Below, in pieces: positions 1-7,024 of a stretch of DNA of 32,322 bases. The notes under the pieces were generated by a model. That model had not been told where the DNA came from. It saw nothing but the letters and a program-made list of their open reading frames with translations, and ran no database searches. The first letter of the stretch is position 1. Each line of letters begins with the position of its first letter. The translations under genes and the position numbers were made by a program. Source of the stretch: Actinomadura montaniterrae (GTDB lineage: Bacteria > Actinomycetota > Actinomycetes > Streptosporangiales > Streptosporangiaceae); NCBI RefSeq assembly GCF_008923365.1, contig NZ_WBMR01000101.1, positions 1-32,322 on the forward strand, given 5' to 3'.

Positions 1-801
1 GCCGCGCCGCCGAGGCCGGTCCCGCCCCGGCCCACCGTCCCGCCGCGTCCGACGGTCCCGCCCGCGGCGACGGCGGCGGCGAAGCCCCCGCCGGGCGGCG
101 CGACCGCGCTGGTCGAGGACGCGCTCAAGAGCTGGCGGCAGGTGGCCCGCAAGGAGCCCCTCATCATCATCGCGATCGTCGCGGCGGCGGTCGGCGTCGC
201 GAACGTCCCGGGCATGTACCAGGCGGCGTCGAACTGGCGCGCGCGCATCTCCGGCGACCTCGACAAGCCGGCCAACCAGACGATGCGCGGGCTCCAGACC
301 GACTCCGGCAAGGACTGGATCGCCGACGACCAGGAGGCGTTCGCGCAGGCCGTGGACGAGTTCATCCGCCAGCTGGAGACCTGCCGCAAGTACGCCGAGG
401 CGTGCGGCGGCGCGGTGGAGAGCGTCGCCAAGGCCTACACCTCGTACTGGACGGCGCTCGGCGACATGGCCGTCGCCATCCTGCCCGCCTTCCTGACGCT
501 GTGGGCGCTGCAGCGGGTGCCGTACCCGCCGACCAGCATCGGCGCGCGGATCGCGGCGACCACGCTGGCGCTCGCCGTCATCGCGGCGGTCGGCAACCTG
601 GTGTACGGCCTGACGCAGTTCCTGAACGCGGCCAAGAACATCATGTCCACGCTGCTCGCGGGCGGCGCGGTGCTGCAGCTGCGGAACCTCAAGCCGTCCG
701 GCGCGTCGGCCATCGAGTTCAAGGACGCGAAGATCAACTGGTCGCCCCCGTCCACCTACAAGGAACCCCGCCGCACCTCCCCGACCCCGTACGGCCGCTG
801 A
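1..801 (+). CDS. Pro-rich membrane protein, 5'-truncated by the window edge
   Basis: The frame is open from base 1, so this is the C-terminal part of a longer protein; the GTG at 142 is an internal valine unless proven otherwise. The visible part begins with an Ala/Pro-rich, probably disordered stretch (about 45 residues). A hydrophobic helix follows (after ARKEP), then a charged helical region with two close cysteines (ETCRKYAEAC), and then at least two more hydrophobic segments (around DMAVAILPAFLTLW and the ARIAATTLALAVIAAVGNLV region). The tail is polar. The helical middle, with spaced Trp and Tyr, faintly recalls a WXG100 hairpin, so a link to type VII secretion is possible but unproven. 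A strong hairpin follows the stop. Membrane location is well supported; function is unknown. Confidence 0.75.
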   Translation, partial: AAPPRPVPPRPTVPPRPTVPPAATAAAKPPPGGATALVEDALKSWRQVARKEPLIIIAIVAAAVGVANVPGMYQAASNWRARISGDLDKPANQTMRGLQTDSGKDWIADDQEAFAQAVDEFIRQLETCRKYAEACGGAVESVAKAYTSYWTALGDMAVAILPAFLTLWALQRVPYPPTSIGARIAATTLALAVIAAVGNLVYGLTQFLNAAKNIMSTLLAGGAVLQLRNLKPSGASAIEFKDAKINWSPPSTYKEPRRTSPTPYGR

Positions 802-806
802 CCCGT

Positions 807-848
807 GGCGTGTTGCCCTTACACGGCCCCGCATAAGGGCAACACGCC
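807..848. terminator. Bidirectional intrinsic terminator-like hairpin
   Basis: A perfect 15-bp inverted repeat (GGCGTGTTGCCCTTA at 807-821 and its complement at 834-848) has a 12-nt loop. It sits between the convergent stops at 801 (+) and 863 (-). There is no long T tract, as is usual in high-GC actinobacteria. Confidence 0.8.
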
Positions 849-862
849 CCAAGCCAACGGCT

Positions 863-1246
863 CTAGTCCAGCTTCGCAAGCTTGTCGACATAGCCCGTCC
901 ACCAGTGGCGCGCGTCGATGACCGCGGCCCGGTGCCCCGCGGGTAGGTCCGTGCGCAGGAGCGCGTCCATGCGTTCGAGCACCTCGGCGGCCTCTCTGCG
1001 CAGCTCGGCGTGCAGCCTGTCGGACTGCCCGGCCACCTCGCGGACGACGCGAGGGTCGGGCCGCTCGCTCGGCGGCCCGGGCGCCGGCGCTCCCCGCCCC
1101 GCTCCGGCGGCGGCGAACTCGCCGGTGCTCACCGCCCGCGCGGCCGCCGCCGACGACCACCGGTTCGCCTCCCGCAACCGTTCCATGTGCCTCTCGATCA
1201 TCTCCTCCAACTCGGCCGGCAGTTCGGCGGAAGTGCTCTCGGACAC
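863..1246 (-). CDS. Hypothetical helical cytoplasmic protein (127 aa)
   Basis: I do not recognise a family. The GTG start at 1246 has a plausible ribosome site (GAAGGG) about 6 nt upstream. The protein is rich in Glu, Arg, Ala and Leu, with long amphipathic helices at residues 8-35 and about 70-110, suggesting a coiled coil or helical bundle. A short Pro/Ala linker (about 48-62) separates the two parts. There is no signal peptide or membrane segment. It converges on the membrane-protein gene at the window start and shares its terminator. Codon use is GC-rich at third positions, which supports coding. Overlapping frames are arginine-rich and look like shadows. Confidence 0.6.
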   Translation of the reverse strand: MSESTSAELPAELEEMIERHMERLREANRWSSAAAARAVSTGEFAAAGAGRGAPAPGPPSERPDPRVVREVAGQSDRLHAELRREAAEVLERMDALLRTDLPAGHRAAVIDARHWWTGYVDKLAKLD

Positions 1247-1518
1247 GCTGACCCTTCAGCTCGCAGCCGTGTGCTCGCACCGCGGCCCGGCTCCGGCCCG
1301 CGGCGGCTCGCCGTCATCGCCCACACCGCCGGCGCGATGTGACCGATTTCCGCCGGCTCGGGGGAACCCGTAAAAGAATGATCTTGAAGTGTGGCGCCGG
1401 ACGCACCATCGAGCGGCACGGGCTTGGAATCGCCGTGAACGACTCCACCACCCCACCCCAGTAAGCCCCCGAGCAAACCGCCTTCGCACCGGGGGTTCGC
1501 CGGGCACCGCTCAGTGCG

Positions 1519-2052
1519 TCAGCGGCGGTGGTCTCTCGGGTCCCGGACGCAGTCGGACCCCACGCTCATGACGATCCGGTTCGCGTCATGCAGGGCCTCG
1601 ACTCTGAAGCCGTAGCCGTACCCGTAACGGTAATTCGCAGCGTGACCGGCAAGTTCCGTGATCTTCCTGCCGCCGGTCGCGGGCCGGAAGGAGGAGACCT
1701 TCCAACCGGAGCGCTCCGCAAAGGCCTTCAACCGCATGATCGCCGGTACCGCCTTGTCCGGCGGGATGCCGTCGATGGTGGAGAAGGACGCGATGTTGTA
1801 CGGGCTGGATTCCCCGTCCTTGAAGTCCATGACATCGAACTGGTCGCAGGGGGCGGGCCCTCCGGTGGGCGCCGTGGCGGGCTTTCCGGCGTCCAGGACG
1901 TCAACGACCTCGGAGAAGAAGGCGTCGAGCCCATCCGACAACTTCTTCTCGTCGGCGACCTTCAGATGCTCCTTCTCACGGGGATGTGAGCACCCGGACG
2001 CGGCAGCGCAGACCAGCGCGAGAGCGGCAATGAAGGGCACAAAACGCTTCAT
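1519..2052 (-). CDS. Putative lipoprotein (177 aa)
   Basis: The N terminus is a lipoprotein signal: a basic MKR start, a hydrophobic core (residues 4-17) and a lipobox A-S-G-C with the lipidated cysteine at position 21. The mature part has a basic/acidic linker and then a globular domain of about 130 residues. That domain includes a cysteine (PCDQFD), a Tyr/Gly-rich patch (YRYGYGYGF) and a late cysteine near the end, so a disulfide is possible. It should sit on the outer face of the membrane. I do not recognise the family. It lies 27 nt downstream of the MBL-fold hydrolase on the same strand and has no clear Shine-Dalgarno of its own, so it may share that transcript. Third-position GC is a little lower than in neighbouring genes. 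Confidence 0.7.
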   Translation of the reverse strand: MKRFVPFIAALALVCAAASGCSHPREKEHLKVADEKKLSDGLDAFFSEVVDVLDAGKPATAPTGGPAPCDQFDVMDFKDGESSPYNIASFSTIDGIPPDKAVPAIMRLKAFAERSGWKVSSFRPATGGRKITELAGHAANYRYGYGYGFRVEALHDANRIVMSVGSDCVRDPRDHRR

Positions 2053-2079
2053 GACTGAAGGCTGCCGCGCTGGAAGCGG

Positions 2080-2787
2080 TTAGGCGTTTTTTACTGCGGT
2101 GGCGACGTCGGCGGGGGAGGTCTCCCAGGGGGTTCCGTGGCCTGGCAGCACCCAGGACGCCTCCAGGCCGGCGATCCGGTCGAGGGACGCGAGCGCCTCG
2201 TCGGGGTCGTCGGTGAACGGCGCGGGCTGCGGGCCGGTGCGGCCCGTGAGGACGTGCCGGGTGGTCAGGGCGTCGCCGACGAAGAGCGCGCCGGCGGCCG
2301 GGACGTGTACCCCCACGCTGCCGGGGGAGTGCCCGGGCATGCCGACGATCACCGGGCTGCCGGGCAGGTCCAGGACGTCGCCGTCGCCGATCTCGGTCAC
2401 CTCGGCGACGTGCCGGGTGCGCAGGCCGTTCTTGCTGATCGAGTAGCCGAGGAACCCGAGCGTCGGGCCGATGCGCATGGGGCCGAACGGGGTCTTCGGC
2501 TTCTCGCCGGTGCGGGCGCGCGCGGCGTCGGCGGAGTGTACGTACACCGGGACGCCGTGCTCGCGGCGCAGGCGCTCGGCGAAGCCGATGTGGTCGGAGT
2601 CGCCGTGGGTGAGGACGAGCCCGCGGATGTCGTCGGCGGACTTGCCGAGGGCCTGGAGTTCGCGCTGCAGGTCGCGCCAGTGGCCGGGGAGGCCCGCGTC
2701 GATGAGCGTGATGCCGTCGGGGGTGTCGACGAGGTAGCAGGCGACCAGGTCGTTGCCGAGGCGGTGCAGGTTGGGCGCGAGGCGCAT
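2080..2787 (-). CDS. MBL-fold metallo-hydrolase
   Basis: A metallo-beta-lactamase-fold hydrolase of 235 residues. The metal-binding signature is present as THGDSDHIG (H61, D65, H66), with further likely ligands at H153 (PGHSPGS), D172 (GDAL) and H217 (PGHG). Family members include glyoxalase II-like thioesterases, lactonases and many unassigned hydrolases, and the substrate cannot be told here. The ATG at 2787 is chosen because GGGAGAG lies just upstream and a TTGACA/TAGCTT promoter ends about 35 nt before it. A longer frame opening at 2850 would start inside the promoter. No signal peptide, so cytoplasmic. The downstream lipoprotein may be co-transcribed. Confidence 0.9.
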   Translation of the reverse strand: MRLAPNLHRLGNDLVACYLVDTPDGITLIDAGLPGHWRDLQRELQALGKSADDIRGLVLTHGDSDHIGFAERLRREHGVPVYVHSADAARARTGEKPKTPFGPMRIGPTLGFLGYSISKNGLRTRHVAEVTEIGDGDVLDLPGSPVIVGMPGHSPGSVGVHVPAAGALFVGDALTTRHVLTGRTGPQPAPFTDDPDEALASLDRIAGLEASWVLPGHGTPWETSPADVATAVKNA

Positions 2788-2821
2788 GGCTCTCTCCCGG
2801 GGACGCGGAGTAATGACGGCT

Positions 2822-2856
2822 AAGCTATTTGCCGGGTTGGCTACTGTCAATAGCTT
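2822..2856 (-). promoter_or_regulatory. Promoter of the MBL hydrolase with overlapping inverted repeat
   Basis: On the minus strand TTGACA (2850-2845), a 17-nt spacer and TAGCTT (2827-2822) make a near-ideal vegetative promoter. An 8-bp inverted repeat, AAGCTATT at 2822-2829 and AATAGCTT at 2849-2856, has one arm on each promoter box. It is a candidate operator for an unknown regulator. Confidence 0.7.
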
Positions 2857-2895
2857 TTGTTGCCGCGCAAGAGGCCTGCCAGGCGGGGAGCGGTC

Positions 2896-3087
2896 TCAGA
2901 TATAAGCGTGCTGCGTGCGGACGTGCTCGCGGAGGGCGTGCAGCTCCAGCAGGGCCTCTTCGCAGTGGTCGCAGACCCACACCCCGCTGGGGACGGCGAG
3001 CTTCCGCTTGGCCGCGTCGTCCCGCGCGCAGGCCAGGTGGTAGGCCTGTACGGCCCGTCGCCACGTCCTCCGAAACGCCGATCGCAT
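2896..3087 (-). CDS. Small single C2H2 zinc-finger protein (63 aa)
   Basis: A short gene with a strong GGAGGGA site 6-7 nt before its ATG. The first 30 residues are basic (RRTWRR, KRK). The C-terminal half carries a textbook zinc-finger spacing: C39-x2-C42-x12-H55-x4-H60. Such isolated C2H2 fingers are uncommon in bacteria. In eukaryotes the pattern binds DNA or protein; here the basic N terminus would suit nucleic-acid binding, but that is inference. Upstream (3134-3152) there is a CGGAA-N9-TTCCG inverted repeat that may be an operator, with a possible TATCCT -10 box. Longer overlapping frames through the same DNA are arginine/proline-rich shadows. Confidence 0.75.
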   Translation of the reverse strand: MRSAFRRTWRRAVQAYHLACARDDAAKRKLAVPSGVWVCDHCEEALLELHALREHVRTQHAYI

Positions 3088-3178
3088 CCCGCTCCCTCCA
3101 AGCGCCGGTGGAATGACGCCCAGGATAGGCGAGCGGAAACGTAAAACTTCCGTGAGCTGGGTAAAGTCTCATTCCATG

Positions 3179-3226
3179 TCCGTGCCCCGGCCCCTTGCTC
3201 GGGGACGGGGCGCGGCACGGAGTGCC
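3179..3226 (-). terminator. Terminator-like hairpin(s) after the YaaH-type gene
   Basis: TCCGTGCC (3179-3186) pairs with GGCACGGA (3214-3221) around a GC-rich inner stem. An alternative small hairpin GGCAC-GGA-GTGCC occupies 3214-3226. Both lie just past the stop at 3232 on the minus strand. Confidence 0.55.
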
Positions 3227-3231
3227 GGGGA

Positions 3232-4116
3232 TCACTGACCGATCTTGACGCCCGGCTCGCCGTAGCGGTACTCCAGCTGACGTCCGGCACGGCGTCCCGG
3301 AACGTTCTGGCCTCCGCGGAACGCGAAGAGCGGCAGGATCGTCCGTCCGTAGCTGTTCTCGAGCATCAGCGCGGCCGCCGTGTACACGGCTATCGCCGCC
3401 GAGACGACGAACAGCCAGCCTCCGACGCGGATGGGCCAGGTCGAGCCCGCCCAGAATCCCGCGGCGGTGAACCCCGCTCCCGCGGCGAGCGGCCACAGAA
3501 CCGCCGACATCGCCAGGTTCTTGCCCATCGCGGCCAGCGCGCCGACTCCGGTGATCACGCACAGCGCGATGAACCAGAAGGCGAATCCCTGGTTGACCGC
3601 CCCGATCCGGGGCGCCAGTGCCAGCGGGTAGGCCCCCACGGCGACGAGCAGGAACAGCAGGCCCCAGCCGATCCAGAACGCGCCCCACATGCCGTGCATG
3701 GCGGTGGCGAGGCCGTCCCGGGCCCGGTAGGACCACATGCCGGCGAGGAACTGCGCGATGCCCCCGAAGGTCAGCGCGAACGGCCACAGCACCAGCGGCG
3801 TGAGCGCCGTGCCGTACCAGTTCGCCTGCCAGGCGCCGACCATCATGGTCGCGGCGGCGAACCCGAACAGGCCGAGGATCGACGGCGCCGCGATCGGCGT
3901 CAGGGAGATCCGCGTACGGTCCTCCCAGAGAGCGAACTGCTCGCGCTCCATCGCACCCTCCCGGGGTGCCGCGGACGCGGCGGGTGCGCCCCGGCCGGCC
4001 GGCATGTCGTGCGCGGGCATGTCATGCGCGGGGACGTCGTGCCCCGGGCCCGTCATCGGCGTGCCCTCGCCGGGAGCCGGCGAGTCCCTTCCCGTGGACC
4101 TTCTTCGATCCCTCAT
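3232..4116 (-). CDS. GPR1/FUN34/YaaH-family (acetate/succinate) transporter
   Basis: A six-helix inner-membrane protein of 294 residues resembling the AceTr (SatP/YaaH) family of acetate-succinate proton symporters. The family signature near helix 1 (normally NPAPLGL) appears as a divergent APSILGLFGFAA at 77-88. Helices follow through about residue 265, ending in a basic/Tyr-rich cytoplasmic tail. The N terminus is an unusual 55-residue extension with three tandem pentapeptides, HDVPA-HDMPA-HDMPA (26-40). The ATG at 4116 has GGGGGAGGAG just upstream, so the extension is likely translated. Residues upstream of MEREQF would otherwise be non-coding. Substrate is inferred from family only; the altered signature means specificity may differ. 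Confidence 0.8.
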   Translation of the reverse strand: MRDRRRSTGRDSPAPGEGTPMTGPGHDVPAHDMPAHDMPAGRGAPAASAAPREGAMEREQFALWEDRTRISLTPIAAPSILGLFGFAAATMMVGAWQANWYGTALTPLVLWPFALTFGGIAQFLAGMWSYRARDGLATAMHGMWGAFWIGWGLLFLLVAVGAYPLALAPRIGAVNQGFAFWFIALCVITGVGALAAMGKNLAMSAVLWPLAAGAGFTAAGFWAGSTWPIRVGGWLFVVSAAIAVYTAAALMLENSYGRTILPLFAFRGGQNVPGRRAGRQLEYRYGEPGVKIGQ

Positions 4117-4283
4117 GACATCTCCTCCCCCATAGGAGAATCTCCCTCACCGTCTTGTAACCGTGAATCAGGAGGTGAAACGCACAAAACGGGCAAACGT
4201 GACGCCGGGTAATGCCGTCCACATACCTGCGGCGCCCAGGGGCAGAAGAGATCGTGTGACAGGGGTGCCAAAGGATACGGCGG

Positions 4284-5060
4284 TCAGGCCGGGATCCCGT
4301 GATCGCGCAGCGGGCCGACGGTGAGCCCGGCGGCGCGGCACACCCCCACCACGTTCGGCAGCGCCCCCAGCGACGACTTCCACGCCCCCGGCGCGGACGT
4401 GACGTCGCTGTCGTGCAGCAGCAGCGTCGCCCCTCCGACGAGGCCGGGCGACAGCGCCGCCAGCACCGACTCGGGCGTCGCGGACGCCGTCCAGTCCCGC
4501 CCCCACGCCGACCACAGGATCGGCCGCAGCCCGTTGTGGCGCGCCGCCAGCAGCGCCTCCGCACTCAGCGCCCCGTACGGGGGCCGGTACCAGCGGGGCC
4601 GCACGCCGCACACCGCCTCGATGGTCCGGACCGTCCGGGCGATCTCCGCCGCGACCCGCCCGGGCCGGGTGAGCAGGGCGTTGTCGTGGTTCCAGCCGTG
4701 CACGCCGAGCTCGTGGCCCTCGGCCGCGATGCGCCGTCCGACGTCCGGGTGGCGGCGCAGCATCGAGCCGAGCACGAAGAACGTCGCGCGGCAGCCGAGC
4801 CGGGCCAGCTCGTCGAGGAACAGCGGTGTGGACGCGGCGTCCGGGCCGTCGTCCAGCGTCAGCGCGACGTGGTCCGGGAAGCCGCGGCCGGCGATCCGCG
4901 GCGTCCAGCGGCGGACCGGCGCGAGCCAGGTCGCCGCGGGCAGGGCGTGCGCCGTCAGCACCGCGCCGAGCCCGGCGACGGGACCGGCCACCGCGGCGGG
5001 GACGCGGCGCGCCCGGAATTGCGGCGTCCGGAAATGTGTGTGCACATGACCATCTTGCAC
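4284..5060 (-). CDS. Polysaccharide deacetylase (NodB/CE4 family)
   Basis: A carbohydrate esterase family 4 enzyme, which removes N- or O-acetyl groups from glycans such as peptidoglycan or chitin oligomers. Motif 1 is LTLDDGPD (67-74, catalytic Asp and metal Asp). Motif 2 is HGWNH (metal His121 and His125). Motif 3 is RPPYG (159-163), and a late LLLHDSD supplies the usual histidine. A hydrophobic stretch near 20-45 is probably a membrane anchor or signal. The start is uncertain: GTG at 5060 and GTG at 5045 are both possible and neither has a strong ribosome site. An ATG at 5111 would overlap the divergent glycosyltransferase. The shared upstream region suggests joint control with that envelope-lipid gene. 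Confidence 0.85.
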   Translation of the reverse strand: MQDGHVHTHFRTPQFRARRVPAAVAGPVAGLGAVLTAHALPAATWLAPVRRWTPRIAGRGFPDHVALTLDDGPDAASTPLFLDELARLGCRATFFVLGSMLRRHPDVGRRIAAEGHELGVHGWNHDNALLTRPGRVAAEIARTVRTIEAVCGVRPRWYRPPYGALSAEALLAARHNGLRPILWSAWGRDWTASATPESVLAALSPGLVGGATLLLHDSDVTSAPGAWKSSLGALPNVVGVCRAAGLTVGPLRDHGIPA

Positions 5061-5076
5061 AGGGGGGTCCCATCTA

Positions 5077-6174
5077 ATGGGCAAGCGACTCTTAATTCTC
5101 ACAGCGGGCATGGGGGCGGGGCATGACGCGGTCGCCGGCGAGCTGGAACGGCGGGTCGCGCCGCACGGCGTCGAGGTGTCCGTGATCGACGTCCTGGACC
5201 TCGTCCCGCTGCGGCTGGGCCGCGCCCTGCGCCGCGCCTATGCGGGTGCGATCCGGTCCGCGCCGTGGCTCTACGCCGCGGTCTACCGGACGTTCTTCGT
5301 GTCCCGGCGGCCCGGGCCGCTGCGCCCGCCGCCCCCGTCGCCGCTGACCGCGCTGATCGCCGCGCGGCTCCACCACCGCGTCCGCGAGCTGCCGCCGGAC
5401 GCGGTCGTGTCGACCTTCCACGTCGCCGCGCAGGCCGCCGGGCGGCTGCGCCGGGCCGGGGGACTGGACGCGCCGTCCCTGGTGCTGCTCACCGACTTCG
5501 CCGTCCACCGGATGTGGCTGCATCCCGGCAACGACCGCTACCTGTGCACGGACCAGGCGGCGGCGCGGGCGGTGACGGCCGCGACGGGACGTCCCGCGAG
5601 CATGTGCGCGCCGCTCGTGCCGCCGGAGTTCCGCCGCCCGGACGCCCGGGACGGCCGGGCGCGGCTCCGCAAGGCGTCCGGGGCCGGGGCCGACGAGCGG
5701 ATCGTGCTGATCTCGGCGGGGGCGTGGGGCGTCGGGCGGGTGGTGGAGGCGGCGGGCGTGCTGTCGGCGTCCGGACGGTACCGGCCGGTCGTGCTGTGCG
5801 GGCGGAACGGGCGCCTGCGCCGCCGCATCCTCGGCACCGGGCTCGCCCCCGCCCTCGGCTGGCGCGACGACGTCGCGCAGCTGATGGCGGGCGCGTACGC
5901 GCTGGTCGACAACGCCGCCGGGATGACGTGCCGGGAGGCGTTCGCCCGCGGGCTGCCGGTGATCTCCTACCGGCCGATCCCCGGGCACGGCCGCGACGGG
6001 GCGCGGGCCATGGCCCGCGGCGGCCTCAGCGTCTACGCGCACTCGCCAGCCGAGCTGCTGGAGGCGCTGGACCAGCTGGAGGACGGCGCGCTGCGCCGCA
6101 CCCGCGCCGCCCGGGTCGACGCGCTGTTCAGCGCCGAACCCGCCGAGCGTGCCGTGTGTGCGGCGCTCGGCTGA
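5077..6174 (+). CDS. MGDG-synthase-like glycosyltransferase (GT28-type)
   Basis: A 365-residue GT-B enzyme resembling monogalactosyl/processive diacylglycerol glycosyltransferases, which transfer a sugar to a membrane lipid. The N-terminal MGDG-synthase domain opens with LLILTAGMGAGHD (GxGH acceptor-site motif at 11-17). The C-terminal GT28-like nucleotide-sugar domain contains DNAAGMTCREAFARGLP. No membrane helix, so peripheral. The ATG follows an AGGGGGG site by about 9 nt. Codon 6 (5092-5094) is TTA, a very rare leucine codon in such genomes and a possible bldA-type control point. The 3' end overlaps the convergent DMT gene by 47 nt. The adjacent deacetylase suggests an envelope role; sugar and lipid are unknown. 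Confidence 0.85.
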   Translation: MGKRLLILTAGMGAGHDAVAGELERRVAPHGVEVSVIDVLDLVPLRLGRALRRAYAGAIRSAPWLYAAVYRTFFVSRRPGPLRPPPPSPLTALIAARLHHRVRELPPDAVVSTFHVAAQAAGRLRRAGGLDAPSLVLLTDFAVHRMWLHPGNDRYLCTDQAAARAVTAATGRPASMCAPLVPPEFRRPDARDGRARLRKASGAGADERIVLISAGAWGVGRVVEAAGVLSASGRYRPVVLCGRNGRLRRRILGTGLAPALGWRDDVAQLMAGAYALVDNAAGMTCREAFARGLPVISYRPIPGHGRDGARAMARGGLSVYAHSPAELLEALDQLEDGALRRTRAARVDALFSAEPAERAVCAALG

Positions 6175-7024
6175 CGGTGTGCTGCTCGTGCAGCACGGGG
6201 GAGCGGGCGATCCCGATGCTGCCGACGAGGATCAGCGCGATGCCGGCGAGCTCCAGCACGACCCAGCCGCCGGTGCGGATGTGCTCGTCGAACAGGCCGA
6301 GGCCGAGGCAGATGCTCGCGACCGGGTCGGTCACCGTCAGCGCGGGCTGCACCACGACCAGGGTGCCGCTGGCCAGCGCCATCTGCAGCAGGATCAGGCT
6401 GGCGACGCCCGTCGCGACCATCGCGTACAGCTCCCAGGACGCGAACGCGGCGCCGAGCCCGGAGTCGGTGATGATCTGCGTGGCCGTCTTCATGTAGGCG
6501 GCGGTCAGCGCGAACCCCAGCGACGTCGTCACGCCCAGCAGGACGGCGCGCAGCGGGCCGCTGAAGATCCAGGCCGCCGCGATCAGGCCGGCGGCGAGGC
6601 CCACCGTCACGCCGGTGGCGATCGCCCAGCCGACCGGCCCGGGACGTCCCGGCCCCTCCGACGGCGACGCGGCGGTGAGCAGCGCCGCGAGCCCGGCGGT
6701 GAGTGCGCCGATCGCCGCCCACGGCACCTTGCCGAAGGCCCCGGGCACCAGCCAGCCGAGCAGCAGCATGGTGAACGGCAGCTCGGCCGCCAGCAGCGGC
6801 TGGACGAGCGCCAGCCCCGCCTTGTCCAGCGCGGCGGCCTGGAGCAGGAACGCGGCGATGAGCGCGCCGATCCCGCCGAGCCAGGCGGGCTTGCGCAGCA
6901 GGTCGACGATCAGCGACGGCCGGAACGTGTGCTCGTCGGGCGCGCCCTTGGCGACCTGCCGCTGCAGCACCGACGCGAGCGCGTTGGCGGCGGCGGCGAG
7001 GACCGCGAACAGGACCGAGAGCAT
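6128..7024 (-). CDS. DMT-superfamily (EamA-like) transporter, second of a pair
   Basis: A membrane protein of 298 residues with roughly nine to ten hydrophobic helices arranged as two similar halves, as in the drug/metabolite transporter superfamily. The start overlaps the stop of the upstream paralogue as TGATG, so translation is coupled. The two proteins share the same opening pattern (an N-terminal helix, then a loop and an L-x-W-L-x-G-I-G helix), showing they are paralogues. The C terminus is basic and Cys-free. The last 47 nt overlap the convergent glycosyltransferase gene. Substrate is unknown. A heteromeric or sequential role with the partner is plausible but unproven. Confidence 0.85.
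   Translation of the reverse strand: MLSVLFAVLAAAANALASVLQRQVAKGAPDEHTFRPSLIVDLLRKPAWLGGIGALIAAFLLQAAALDKAGLALVQPLLAAELPFTMLLLGWLVPGAFGKVPWAAIGALTAGLAALLTAASPSEGPGRPGPVGWAIATGVTVGLAAGLIAAAWIFSGPLRAVLLGVTTSLGFALTAAYMKTATQIITDSGLGAAFASWELYAMVATGVASLILLQMALASGTLVVVQPALTVTDPVASICLGLGLFDEHIRTGGWVVLELAGIALILVGSIGIARSPVLHEQHTVSRAPHTRHARRVRR

Noticed and set aside
2825..3787. Long minus-strand frame over the zinc-finger and YaaH genes
   Set aside because: Out of frame with both recognised proteins and compositionally a shadow.
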